Position numbers and translations under genes: made by a program
Shown: one piece after another, positions 1-8,584 of the stretch
Layout: each line of letters opens with the position of its first letter
Position numbering within the stretch: the first letter of the stretch is position 1
Notes under the pieces: model-generated
Database searches by the model: none
The model's input: the letters and a program-made list of their open reading frames with translations, nothing else
Told to the model about the DNA's origin: nothing
Assembly: GCA_036307305.1 (NCBI GenBank)
Contig: JAXJXV010000002.1
Location: 124,001-188,000, forward strand
Source of the DNA: SIG607 sp036307305
Lineage (GTDB): Bacteria > Bacillota > Clostridia > Oscillospirales > Acutalibacteraceae
Direction: 5' to 3'
Length of the DNA: 64,000 nucleotides

Positions 1-90
1 TTGGTAGCGCTCAAAGCAGTTCCAAAGAATTGTAAATTTGCCTATTTCCATTATCAATTCATCATTTAATTTAAATCCGTTAATAACCAT
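1..90 (-). CDS. partial hypothetical protein (N-terminus only)
   Basis: A reading frame starts at an ATG at position 90 on the minus strand (MVINGFKLNDELIMEIG...) and runs off the window after 30 codons without a stop. A GGGGTAA stretch upstream could serve as ribosome site. It follows the HEPN-motif gene by only 17 bases, so it probably belongs to the same operon. Too little is visible to name it; hsdR, which is missing from the window, would be expected further on in this direction. Confidence 0.5.
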   Translation of the reverse strand, partial: MVINGFKLNDELIMEIGKFTILWNCFERYQ

Positions 91-107
91 AAATAACACC
101 GTTACCC

Positions 108-1028
108 CTACTTAATATGATGCCCAAACAAATCACGGAAATCAATGACATTACGCAAGGTGATATTCTTCATCTCAGTATATTTGCTGTTTTTTTCTAT
201 ATCAGACAAACTTGAATTCATTACCAAAATAATCATAAGCAATGTGTATGTTGCTAAATAGCAATAATAATTCATCGCATATCTTTTGGGTGTTGTTTTG
301 CTGCTTTTGGTTGATGACATAGATGAGCCATGAAGAGAGTCATTCCTCAAAGAATAGATTATGCCAGATAATAATAAATGAATTTTAAAGCTATTTGTTA
401 TATTTAATTTTGTTCCATCAATATTTATGGAATCGGAATTAAATATTTTTCTATAAAGCAATCCAGGATCTCTATTAGCGGTATCTGGTCCATATTTAGT
501 TTTAATCGCGTCCACAATATTTTTTCTGTACGTATCGTTCCTATTGTTAGAATTGTCAGTAGTAACTCTACGATATGCTTTGTTAGTAGGATTTAAACCA
601 CATAAACATTTATACAGATACATTGTTGCACTAACAGGTACTGCAGAGAACAACGCCTTCATCAAATCACTAATATCAGAATTCTGATTTATTAAAAATA
701 CTAAATCGTCTGCAAATTTCTTGAAACAAGTCGTTATTTTCGATGATGAATATATGGTGCTACTATAGTAATCTAGTGCTGAAAAAACAAAATTAAACGC
801 AAAATTTGGATGATAAGGCATTACGTCTATACTATCAATAAAATGGGAAATTGCTCTGTTATAATTATTATCCATATCCGCCCACAACTTCATAACAGAA
901 AAAGGTTGTCTGCCATATTGGTCAATAAAATCCTTGCACCTTTTTTCGTAATTCTTCTCAGCTTCAAAAGGTGTCCCATTAGGCCAATTATTGATATAAT
1001 CAATTCGTTTATTTACATAATCAGACAT
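108..1028 (-). CDS. HEPN-motif protein in type I R-M operon
   Basis: A 306-residue helical protein with no signal peptide. Around residues 222-235 it reads IIYSLRNDSLHGSS, the R-x4-H signature (R228, N229, H233) of HEPN ribonuclease folds, followed by a long helix rich in aromatic residues (YYCYLATYTLL), as in many HEPN families. HEPN proteins in defence loci usually cut RNA; that this one does is inference from a short motif. GAGGAG lies just upstream of the chosen ATG. It is downstream of the DUF4160 and membrane protein genes of the hsdMS locus on the same strand. The C-terminal hydrophobic stretch near residue 260 could alternatively be a membrane helix. Confidence 0.6.
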   Translation of the reverse strand: MSDYVNKRIDYINNWPNGTPFEAEKNYEKRCKDFIDQYGRQPFSVMKLWADMDNNYNRAISHFIDSIDVMPYHPNFAFNFVFSALDYYSSTIYSSSKITTCFKKFADDLVFLINQNSDISDLMKALFSAVPVSATMYLYKCLCGLNPTNKAYRRVTTDNSNNRNDTYRKNIVDAIKTKYGPDTANRDPGLLYRKIFNSDSINIDGTKLNITNSFKIHLLLSGIIYSLRNDSLHGSSMSSTKSSKTTPKRYAMNYYCYLATYTLLMIILVMNSSLSDIEKNSKYTEMKNITLRNVIDFRDLFGHHIK

Positions 1029-1069
1029 AGTTTGTAACTCCTCAAAAGAGTTTTAAAACTCTTCAATAT

Positions 1070-1696
1070 TTATTTTGCAATGGCAATTACCGCGACTATA
1101 ATTGATACAATAGATGCAACGGATGTGAATATACCAAACAAAAGATTTTTGTCTTCGATTTTTTTAACCTCAATTGATGCCATTCGAAACATACGTGACA
1201 AAAGAAACGAGACAAATGCATAGGTACCCAAAAGAACATTTTGGATAAAAGAAAAATCGGGTATGGTTTTAATAACAAATTGCAACGGTATGTATGCAAC
1301 AACAAATATAGCAAACCATGTTGTTAACACCTTTGCTAACCAAAAGAATAACTCAATAAAGATTCTTAACAACCCAAAAGTTGCCGAATCTCCCTGTATA
1401 AGATCTTTTGAAACAAAAAGAAACTTAAAAATTATTTTCAAACGATTGAAGAAAACAAGTATTCGCTTTTTAAGACCTTTTTCATCCGAGTAGTCCTTAT
1501 ATCCCATTGCTACTCGGAATTGTTTTTGTTCTTCCTCTTCCCGTTGTTTAGCTTTTTGTTCTTTATTTTCCTCGGCTGCAATTAGCGCATTTGTGATGAT
1601 CTTTTGCATTTCATCCGCCGATAAAGACTCCGGCAAAACGATATTCACATTATTACTAGATGCTCTGTTTTTGTTCTTCTTGTTCTTTTTTGCCAT
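1070..1696 (-). CDS. small membrane protein with Lys-rich N-terminus
   Basis: About 208 residues. The first ~25 residues are very rich in lysine and asparagine, then comes a charged helical stretch (EENKEQKAKQREEEEQKQ, near residue 45-62) that may form a coiled coil. Hydrophobic segments follow at roughly 110-145, 155-175 and the last 20 residues, so about three membrane helices. ATG at 1696 is preferred because AAGGAG lies 8 bases upstream; a TTG two codons earlier overlaps that spacing. It sits six bases from the DUF4160 gene's stop side, within the R-M operon. No family recognised; a membrane effector is possible but unproven. Confidence 0.6.
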   Translation of the reverse strand: MAKKNKKNKNRASSNNVNIVLPESLSADEMQKIITNALIAAEENKEQKAKQREEEEQKQFRVAMGYKDYSDEKGLKKRILVFFNRLKIIFKFLFVSKDLIQGDSATFGLLRIFIELFFWLAKVLTTWFAIFVVAYIPLQFVIKTIPDFSFIQNVLLGTYAFVSFLLSRMFRMASIEVKKIEDKNLLFGIFTSVASIVSIIVAVIAIAK

Positions 1697-1708
1697 TGGC
1701 AATACTCC

Positions 1709-2068
1709 TTAGTCTTTAAAATCCAGTCGTGACATTGTCGTTGATGATGTCGCGGATATCGCAATATTTTTCCAATCGTTCAGCAGCTTGTCTTTGTTTT
1801 TTAACACCCACTCAACTGCTATTTTTTGATTCTTTTTGGGTAAGTTTCCGGCGAGAATATTGCCGTTAGCAATCTCAATTGAAATGTTGTGCTCGCCATA
1901 TTCTGCATGAACGTGAGGTGTCGAGTGGTTTTGTTCGTTAGTTCTTATGGAGAATTTTATGCCATTCTCATTACCAACCCGACCTCTAATTTCATATATT
2001 TCAAACACACAATCTAAAAACGAGGTAATATCACGAGGATATTGTAGTTTAGTAATTAAATATTGCAT
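1709..2068 (-). CDS. DUF4160 domain protein
   Basis: 119 residues. The segment STPHVHAEYGEHNISIEI, followed by NGNILAGNLP and a terminal W-x(2)-N-K-x(3)-L-x-N-W pattern, is the DUF4160 signature (typically H-x-P-H-x-H-A-x-Y-G). DUF4160 proteins are small, function unknown, and often paired with DUF2442 in toxin-antitoxin-like cassettes; no DUF2442 partner is seen. The family is usually 70-90 residues, so this copy has an N-terminal extension of about 30. No convincing Shine-Dalgarno precedes the first ATG, so a later start is possible. Lies between hsdS and a membrane-protein gene on the same strand. Confidence 0.75.
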   Translation of the reverse strand: MQYLITKLQYPRDITSFLDCVFEIYEIRGRVGNENGIKFSIRTNEQNHSTPHVHAEYGEHNISIEIANGNILAGNLPKKNQKIAVEWVLKNKDKLLNDWKNIAISATSSTTMSRLDFKD

Positions 2069-2081
2069 ATCTTATACCAAA

Positions 2082-3287
2082 TTAAAACGTCAGCAACTTA
2101 TCGCGATAATATTCATACTGTTTTTTGCGATTTTCGATTTCATTTGAAATGCTTCGAATCAACATATCGAATTCAATGTCATATTTTTCAATCTGTGCCA
2201 CAATTTTTTCTTGTGAATTAGTTGATGGTATAGGTAGTTCTATTTTTCCTATGTCATCTTTGTTGATTTTTATTGGCACAGCATTAAGCAGAGTGCGTTT
2301 TCGTAATTCTTTTGCCCCAACCATGCTTTCTATAACATATTTCAAATATTTACTAATAACTATGTTTTGATTTGGTCTAATTAAAGCAAGCGTAACATAA
2401 TAAGCCAAATCTTCTTGTTTATCTAATACGGCGCATTTGCCGATAGATCCTATTCGAGTCATAAACACATCTCCGATTTGTGGTTTGACCTTATATTTAT
2501 CATAATCAACTTTCGAGATGTATTTAGTTGTGTTAAAGATATCATTTATATTTTCAACACTAATGAACTTAACACCTGAATCTGTATAATGCGGTGTCTG
2601 ATGTGTTCCATCACATATAAACGCAATATCGCCTAATTTGAAAATGTTAGCAGAGTCAACCGACATTAGTTTGTTTTTATAATGTTCATATTGCTTTTTT
2701 CTTGCTTCAAGTTCGGCTTTGAGTTCTGATATTAGCTCATCTGTTTTTTCGGTGAGTTCATCCAAAATTCGCACAATTTCTTCTTGTACGGGTAATGGAG
2801 GAACAGGTATAGCAATCCCCCTCACAATATCGGCATTCAAATTTTGAACCGCACCGCCAAAAGAAGCCTTTTTAGCCATTTCTCTTTGTATTAATGATGA
2901 ACTTAGAATATGGTACAAGAAATCCGGAGACAGAAGTTCTTGGAAGCCGCTAATTGAAAGCCAACCGTCGTGAATGCAACCATCTATCTGCAATATATAA
3001 GGTCTTCCAAAGCTCATTGAATTTGAAAGAATAAAATCTCCTTTATATACTTTTCTTGACTTTTGAGCACCCTCTTCAGTTATATATTCTTCAGTAGAAG
3101 TAACATATTTAGCGCCGGTGCTCACATCGCCAATTTTTATCCAGGGAACACCATTTTCTTTAGAAGTAATATAACTCTTTATAGGACGCGGAGAGGCGCC
3201 TCTTACTATTTGACATATCGCACCAAGAGTCTTTTGCTCAACACCATTGGGACAAAGTTCCACTAGTAATTGTTCAATTTTTGTCAT
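2082..3287 (-). CDS. hsdS: type I restriction specificity subunit HsdS
   Basis: About 401 residues with two target-recognition domains, each followed by a helical spacer: the first near LELISELKAELEARKKQYEHYKN (residues ~185-210) and the second at the C-terminus (NEIENRKKQYEYYRDKLL). This duplicated TRD-helix layout is diagnostic of HsdS, which reads the two halves of a bipartite DNA site for the methylase and nuclease. ATG 3287 follows GGAG by 9 bases; the in-frame TTG five codons earlier overlaps that site. Unusually it is separated from hsdM by a PIN gene and a membrane-protein gene. Near-identical spacer helices would permit TRD swapping. Confidence 0.93.
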   Translation of the reverse strand: MTKIEQLLVELCPNGVEQKTLGAICQIVRGASPRPIKSYITSKENGVPWIKIGDVSTGAKYVTSTEEYITEEGAQKSRKVYKGDFILSNSMSFGRPYILQIDGCIHDGWLSISGFQELLSPDFLYHILSSSLIQREMAKKASFGGAVQNLNADIVRGIAIPVPPLPVQEEIVRILDELTEKTDELISELKAELEARKKQYEHYKNKLMSVDSANIFKLGDIAFICDGTHQTPHYTDSGVKFISVENINDIFNTTKYISKVDYDKYKVKPQIGDVFMTRIGSIGKCAVLDKQEDLAYYVTLALIRPNQNIVISKYLKYVIESMVGAKELRKRTLLNAVPIKINKDDIGKIELPIPSTNSQEKIVAQIEKYDIEFDMLIRSISNEIENRKKQYEYYRDKLLTF

Positions 3288-3303
3288 CACTTCGTTCTCC
3301 AAA

Positions 3304-3942
3304 TCACAATTTTACTTGATTTAATATTTTATTCAAAACATTACATTTAGTCATTTCTTCAAATGTTTTATCAATACGTTGCAAATTATCATTGAGTTTG
3401 ACCTTTTCAGAATAATCCTTCGCCAATTTTTTGAATACATCCAATGGCATAACCTCTTGCACATTTCTTTTGTTTAAAAGGTCCAAGGCTATTTGCTGTT
3501 TATACATTGATCGCAGTAAGTCACTATACTGTCTTACAAACCGGCTAGAAAGTTCTGCTTCTTTCCCTTTAAATATAATAGATATTTCTGAGGAAAACTT
3601 TTCGAGTTTTTCACATTTAATTAAAAACACATTTTGCTCAGATTGCTCTAATGGGTGGCCGATAACAGAATTCATTTCAGCTAAGTACGCATTATTGGTA
3701 AGCCAACTAAAAGGCAAATCAACAACTTCACATAAATTATCATCATTTATGATATGCAAACGATTTTCCGAATACATATGAAATAAATCACAAATCAGAC
3801 TATACTTATCAATTCTTCTTTCAAACAGCTTGTGTTTATTACTCAATTTAATTTGTTTTTTTGTTTGAAAGATAGCAAATAAAGCAATAAGTATCGTTAT
3901 CACAGAAAGCCATGTATCTGGATCTTTTATAAAGTCACGCAT
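3304..3942 (-). CDS. membrane-anchored hypothetical protein
   Basis: 212 residues. One N-terminal membrane helix (residues ~12-27, WLSVITILIALFAIF) is followed by a basic stretch (TKKQIKLSNKHKLFERR) and a soluble helical domain. The helix plus Q-I-x-L-S-x-x-x-x-L-F-x-x-R layout recurs in many uncharacterised bacterial single-pass proteins. AAGGAG precedes the ATG. It sits between the PIN gene and hsdS with short gaps, so it is co-transcribed with them. No catalytic motif seen; function unknown. Confidence 0.65.
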   Translation of the reverse strand: MRDFIKDPDTWLSVITILIALFAIFQTKKQIKLSNKHKLFERRIDKYSLICDLFHMYSENRLHIINDDNLCEVVDLPFSWLTNNAYLAEMNSVIGHPLEQSEQNVFLIKCEKLEKFSSEISIIFKGKEAELSSRFVRQYSDLLRSMYKQQIALDLLNKRNVQEVMPLDVFKKLAKDYSEKVKLNDNLQRIDKTFEEMTKCNVLNKILNQVKL

Positions 3943-3989
3943 TTATCTTTAGTCTCCTTGAGTTTAATAGGATTTATTCGTATAAACAA

Positions 3990-5015
3990 TCAATGTTTAA
4001 AAAACTCCTCTTGAGCTTCATATGCTTCTGCCTTGGAATCTTCGTAAGCTTGAGCTTGTCTCTCTGCAGAAATATTAAAAATTGAATCCATGACATCTTT
4101 CGTTGCGCAATCGGGTAGATCATCATATTTAACCTTTGATAACAGACGACTATAAAAATCAAGCACATCATCGTCACCTAAAATCCAACCAACTTGATTA
4201 TTATTGACTGCATTGCAAATATCTTCTATTTGTGATTCAGTCCAACCGCTATGCTTGCTCATCATTGCAATAATTCCATGTGTGCTTACAAAATTATGAC
4301 TGCTATTAAGTTTTTCAATCAATTCTTGTTTTTCTTGTTCGGTCTGTAATTGTATGTCCTTAAAATGTTCATTTAAAAATGGTACTAGATTAGTATAGAA
4401 GTGAATTGTTGAGTTCTTTTTTTGCTTCCATTCATTATTCAAAAACGGGTTAAGTGTATCGTCAAAAAATTCAGATCTGTAATCCTTATCGGAACTTATT
4501 AAATATAAATCTTCTTCATTAGGAACTGTTGCAAGTAAACACTCCCAGTTAATTGCATCGCCGTATTTATTGTCTTTGCCGGGAGGATTTCCTATGCGAT
4601 ATCGCGTATATGCTTTTTCTACATAATCATCACATTCAATCAAACCTGAAGCATCAAAAAAATCACGAATCGTTGTATCTGCTGGAAGATTCTGATTTTG
4701 CATATCTACCTTAATTTTTTTATACCAAGCTTTGTGTCGCTTGATCAAATCGGAATAATCCGAATTGAACTTCTCATATTCATCATATTCCTTGCAAAAA
4801 GCAGGATATTGAATTGCTTTAATTTCAAAAGACTTAAAAGCATCTTTGAGTTTTGCTTCTCTGTTTCTAATAACTTCATCATATACCTGCTTTGGTATAA
4901 ATAGTTTTATATCTTGTCCTATAATTTCTTTTAATTTGCCAAATTGGGCTAAATCATCATTGGTAAAATGATAAAGAGAAAGCCATATATTAGAATCGAT
5001 AAATAGGTTTTTCAT
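3990..5015 (-). CDS. PIN-like nuclease domain protein (DUF4935-type)
   Basis: 341 residues. The N-terminus KNLFIDSNIWLSLYHF carries the first PIN acidic residue (D7), followed by IPKQVYDEVIRNRE, the second typical PIN position, and later LISSDKDYRSEFF, an acidic strand near residue 175. This arrangement matches PIN-like DUF4935 proteins, predicted metal-dependent ribonucleases. The C-terminal half (~residue 210 on) is helical and acidic. The gene begins 3 bases after the hsdM stop, with AAGGAG inside the hsdM end, so translation is tightly coupled to the methylase. It may be an RNA-targeting effector linked to the restriction system; that role is inferred from context only. Confidence 0.75.
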   Translation of the reverse strand: MKNLFIDSNIWLSLYHFTNDDLAQFGKLKEIIGQDIKLFIPKQVYDEVIRNREAKLKDAFKSFEIKAIQYPAFCKEYDEYEKFNSDYSDLIKRHKAWYKKIKVDMQNQNLPADTTIRDFFDASGLIECDDYVEKAYTRYRIGNPPGKDNKYGDAINWECLLATVPNEEDLYLISSDKDYRSEFFDDTLNPFLNNEWKQKKNSTIHFYTNLVPFLNEHFKDIQLQTEQEKQELIEKLNSSHNFVSTHGIIAMMSKHSGWTESQIEDICNAVNNNQVGWILGDDDVLDFYSRLLSKVKYDDLPDCATKDVMDSIFNISAERQAQAYEDSKAEAYEAQEEFFKH

Positions 5016-5018
5016 TTA

Positions 5019-6587
5019 TTATCCTTCAATCTCCTTGATAATTCTATCAATTGCCTCGCGTGATTCTTGTTGGCTGGCAACAATCTTAGCAAGATTTGCG
5101 TTCAGTTCTTCAATATTTATAACTTCTCGAGTATCTTCTTGCTCAACATAAGTTGAAACCGAAAGGTTATAGTTTTCCTTTGCAATTTCACTGTTAGGTA
5201 CAAGCTTTGTAAAATAATCTACTGTTTTGCGCTCAACGTATGCTGATTCAATTTTTGCAAGGTTTTCTTCAGTAAGTTTATTATTGTTGGTAACCTTAAC
5301 AAACTCGTTTGATGCGTCAATAAACAACACGTTATTATCCGACTTTGATTTCTTGAGCACCATAATACAAGTTGCAATGGTAGCACCAAAGAAAAGGTTT
5401 ACAGGCATTTGAATAATGGCATCAATAAAGTTGTTTTCAATTAAATATTTGCGAATCTTTTGCTCTGCACCGCCACGATACATGATGCCAGGGAAGCATA
5501 CAATCGCTGCAGTACCGTTGCCCGCAAGCCAAGAGAGTGAATGCATAATAAATGCAAAGTCGGCTTTCGAGCGTGGTGCTAACACACCAGCAGGAGCATA
5601 ACGAGGGTCGTTGATAAGTGTTATGTCATCGTCACCAGCCCAAGGAATTGAATAAGGCGGATTTGATACGATAACCTCAAACGGTTCATCGTCCCAATGT
5701 GCTGCATCAGTTAAAGTATCACCGTGAGCAATGTTGAACTTGTCCGGCTCAATATCGTGCAAGAACATATTGATTCTGCAAAGGTTATAAGTAGTGATAT
5801 TAATTTCCTGCCCGAAGAATCCTTGACGGATATTTTCTTTACCAAGAATCTTAGCTGCTTTCAAAAGAAGGGAACCAGAACCACAAGCAGGGTCATACAC
5901 CTTATTAACTTCTTTTTTACCAACTGTAGCAAGACGGGTAAGGAGCTCGGATACCTCTTGAGGTGTAAAGAACTCGCCGCCTTTTTTGCCGGCATTGGAA
6001 GCATACATACTCATAAGGTATTCGTATGCATCGCCGAAAGCATCAATGGTACTATCCTGATAATTGCCGAGCTTCATATCTGCAACAGTATCAAGAAGTT
6101 TGACCAGCTTTTCGTTGCGCTTTGCCACGGTGGGGCCAAGCTTATTTGAGTTTACATCAAAATCATCGAACAAACCTTTGAAATCGTCTTCACTTGCCGT
6201 TCCTTGAGCAGAGTTTTCAATATTTCTGAATACACGCTCAAGTGTTTCGTTTAGATTTTCATCCTTAGCAGCATTCTTTCTGACATTACAAAAAAGTTCA
6301 CTGGGTAGAATAAAGAAACCTTTAGACTGCACAAGTCCTTCACGAGCAACCTCTGCGGCTTCATCCGAAAGTTTAGCATAGTCAAAAGAAGTATCACCAG
6401 CTTCGTGTTCACCACGATTTATGTAATCGGTAATATTATCAGAAATATAGCGGTAAAACATTGTGCCGAGAACATACTGTTTAAAGTCCCAAGCATCGAC
6501 ACCACCTGCATGAACAAGGTCAGTGGCCGCATTCCATATCATTTTGTGGAGCTCTGCACGCTCCTGCTCTTTTCTCATATCAGCCAT
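5019..6587 (-). CDS. hsdM: type I N6-adenine DNA methyltransferase HsdM
   Basis: 522 residues, normal HsdM size. N-terminal HsdM_N helical domain (~1-150), then the SAM-binding motif DPACGSGSLLL (residues 232-242) and the catalytic motif NPPY (309-312), which identify an N6-adenine methylase. It modifies host DNA at the site chosen by HsdS. AAGGAGG precedes the ATG, which overlaps the end of the upstream membrane-protein gene by 8 bases. The start codon and motifs look intact, so the methylase should be functional. Followed immediately by the PIN gene rather than hsdS. Confidence 0.96.
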   Translation of the reverse strand: MADMRKEQERAELHKMIWNAATDLVHAGGVDAWDFKQYVLGTMFYRYISDNITDYINRGEHEAGDTSFDYAKLSDEAAEVAREGLVQSKGFFILPSELFCNVRKNAAKDENLNETLERVFRNIENSAQGTASEDDFKGLFDDFDVNSNKLGPTVAKRNEKLVKLLDTVADMKLGNYQDSTIDAFGDAYEYLMSMYASNAGKKGGEFFTPQEVSELLTRLATVGKKEVNKVYDPACGSGSLLLKAAKILGKENIRQGFFGQEINITTYNLCRINMFLHDIEPDKFNIAHGDTLTDAAHWDDEPFEVIVSNPPYSIPWAGDDDITLINDPRYAPAGVLAPRSKADFAFIMHSLSWLAGNGTAAIVCFPGIMYRGGAEQKIRKYLIENNFIDAIIQMPVNLFFGATIATCIMVLKKSKSDNNVLFIDASNEFVKVTNNNKLTEENLAKIESAYVERKTVDYFTKLVPNSEIAKENYNLSVSTYVEQEDTREVINIEELNANLAKIVASQQESREAIDRIIKEIEG

Positions 6588-7260
6588 TGGCTTGTTCCTC
6601 CTTAAAACTAATAGCAGTATTAAAGCATCTAACCGAAAATGTTACCGGATCACTTGTTGATAATCTTTTAAGTTCGAGATGAAAACTTTGTACATAAAAT
6701 ACACCTGCTGTGTTTTGCATTTCAAGCTCAAAATCGATTTTTAACACATCGTCATTGCTTTTTGGATTTTTAAATTGAAATCCAATTGTTTCATTGATGT
6801 AGATTGCTGTTATCTCGGTAAGAAGTTTTACATCGTTTCCGTTTATCTTCGTAGATATTACCTTAGGATTCAATACAATATCTTCACCTACGTTTTGAAG
6901 GTCTACTACCAAACATTCATCAACAACACTATTTGTTTCTTCGCATATTTCTTCCTGAACATATATATCGTTATATTTGTTAATTTTTCGTCTTATGCCA
7001 GTAGCTTCAACTAAGTTGAAATATCCTATTTTTTGACGTAATTGCTGATTCATAATTCTTTTATTTGTACGATTGGCATTTTCGTTTTGCCATAGGGCCA
7101 CTACTGCTAAAACGATGGTTCCAAAATAAGCCATATATCCGTACCAAAAGTCCGGATTATCAAAAATGTTAATGTTACCAATTAGATAAACAACCAAAAT
7201 TATAATCAGCGGCAGAACCAATGTGAAACTACCAATCAGAATAATCCATTTGTTTTTCAT
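6580..7260 (-). CDS. two-helix membrane protein upstream of hsdM
   Basis: About 226 residues. Two hydrophobic helices (residues ~4-28 and ~40-58, the latter MAYFGTIVLAVVALW) are followed by a linker (NENANRTNKRIMNQQ) and a predicted beta-rich domain of ~130 residues. Proteins of this layout (DFWxGYxAYxGT-x(3)-A-x-VALWQN) are common uncharacterised membrane proteins in accessory regions. Start at 7260 is chosen for its GGG 7 bases upstream; a start 15 bases further up is possible. It overlaps hsdM by 8 bases, so they are translationally coupled. First gene of the R-M block. Confidence 0.65.
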   Translation of the reverse strand: MKNKWIILIGSFTLVLPLIIILVVYLIGNINIFDNPDFWYGYMAYFGTIVLAVVALWQNENANRTNKRIMNQQLRQKIGYFNLVEATGIRRKINKYNDIYVQEEICEETNSVVDECLVVDLQNVGEDIVLNPKVISTKINGNDVKLLTEITAIYINETIGFQFKNPKSNDDVLKIDFELEMQNTAGVFYVQSFHLELKRLSTSDPVTFSVRCFNTAISFKEEQANG

Positions 7261-7302
7261 TTTACATCCCATCAAAATTTAATTTGCACCTTTTACATTT
7301 GA

Positions 7303-7713
7303 CTATATCCGTTCTTTAAGCCTATCAATCGCCATTTGGACGTCTAAAGTGTGGAATCCGAGATATACGGTTGCCATTCTTTCGGCATTTGCAATGGTAT
7401 AAATCTCTTTACTACTTTCGCCTGTGTAATAACGCCAATAGCGGTAGGTGTAGCCTGACCAATACATAATTTCGTTATGATATGTGGTTCCGGCTTTTTT
7501 GAGACCGCCAACTTCATCGTTAAGTTCTTCAAGGATATATTCCTCTCCGGCCCACTGCAGACGGTCATAGGTTTCGTCTAGAGCTGCAGCGGTTTTACTA
7601 TTCATAAACTTCTCAATAAAGTCTTTACAGTCGTATCCATTTTTAAGTGCTAATTCGAACAATCTGCCTTGTATATCACAAAGTCCAAATTGTTGGTTAT
7701 TAAGTTCGGTCAT
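7303..7713 (-). CDS. partner of the DUF3990 gene, DUF3791-like
   Basis: About 136 residues, soluble, no signal. The segment FIEKFMNSKTAAALDETYDRL followed by AGEEYILEELNDE resembles the small DUF3791 proteins that commonly accompany DUF3990 genes, but this is longer and carries an extra aromatic C-terminal half (YWSGYTYRYWRYYTGE). The ATG at 7713 comes one base after the stop of the DUF3990 gene with GGTGA inside that gene's end, so the two are translationally coupled. Probable second component of a toxin-antitoxin-like pair; which one neutralises which is unknown. The DUF3791 link is from weak visual similarity. Confidence 0.55.
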   Translation of the reverse strand: MTELNNQQFGLCDIQGRLFELALKNGYDCKDFIEKFMNSKTAAALDETYDRLQWAGEEYILEELNDEVGGLKKAGTTYHNEIMYWSGYTYRYWRYYTGESSKEIYTIANAERMATVYLGFHTLDVQMAIDRLKERI

Positions 7714-7714
7714 A

Positions 7715-8563
7715 TTATTCACCGGCTTTCAATATTTCATCAAAGAAACGTCCTTCACGGCGGTACTGACGGCAGATTTCATCTGCCAAAGCAATACCTT
7801 TTGAACGGTTATCTTCACTCTCAATTCTTAATGTCTCACGATCAGCATCAGTTAATGCTTTTTCTTCAACAATCGTAATTTGCTTACAAGCCTTTTCGGT
7901 AAGCGCTACATACTGTTTACCAAGTTTAAGAGCCGAAAGACTATGGATGAGTGCCTCATCAGTAATCTCACCCTTAAAGAAACGGTCAAGTACAACAAAC
8001 ATTCTGTCATTAGCAATAAATCCGATTAACATATCGCATCCATCTGCCATTTCTGCAATGCGATTATAGATAGCCGTACCTTTGACGGAATCCATTTTGC
8101 CACGGTTGTAAGCAACAAGAAGTGCCCAGTCGATGCCGACCTCGATATCAAGAATTTTTAGTCCAGACAAATCAACCTTAACTGTGTATAGTTTGGCATC
8201 GGGATAATTGCAAATTAAAGTAAGAGGCTGTGCCATTTCGGTTCCCATATAGAATCCTTTACCAAAGTCACAATGCTCACGACTTGACGGTGCAATATCA
8301 CCAATAATACCGGATTTGGAACCGTGATACAGAGTTACAACTTCATCAGAAGTAATAATGCTATTACCCTCAAACTGAGCATAGTCAATTTTATTGTCAG
8401 CACACAGGCGTTTTATATTGCCAAGAGCAATCTGAGACGGTGTTCGATGTCCCTTCTCCCAGCGATTAACCGTAGCAAAGCTAACCCCCAGTTTATCTGC
8501 GAGTTCGGTTTGGCTAAGATTCAATCTTGAGCGTATATCTTTGATAATGTCGGAGCTTTTCAT
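7715..8563 (-). CDS. Xre-DUF3990 fusion (ADP-ribosyltransferase-like)
   Basis: 282 residues. Residues 1-60 are an Xre/Cro helix-turn-helix (LNLSQTELADKLGVSFATVN). From residue 75 comes a DUF3990 domain: VTLYHGS (H80), GKGFYMGTE (Y105) and LGKQYVAL (Q217), an H-Y-Q arrangement typical of ADP-ribosyltransferase-like folds. DUF3990 proteins are predicted toxins that modify a host target with NAD. Here the likely DNA-binding autoregulator is fused to the enzyme rather than being a separate gene. AGGAGG lies just before the ATG. It is co-translated with the 136-residue partner. An inverted repeat around its promoter fits autoregulation. Confidence 0.8.
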   Translation of the reverse strand: MKSSDIIKDIRSRLNLSQTELADKLGVSFATVNRWEKGHRTPSQIALGNIKRLCADNKIDYAQFEGNSIITSDEVVTLYHGSKSGIIGDIAPSSREHCDFGKGFYMGTEMAQPLTLICNYPDAKLYTVKVDLSGLKILDIEVGIDWALLVAYNRGKMDSVKGTAIYNRIAEMADGCDMLIGFIANDRMFVVLDRFFKGEITDEALIHSLSALKLGKQYVALTEKACKQITIVEEKALTDADRETLRIESEDNRSKGIALADEICRQYRREGRFFDEILKAGE

Positions 8564-8584
8564 AGCGACCTCCTGTGATATAAC

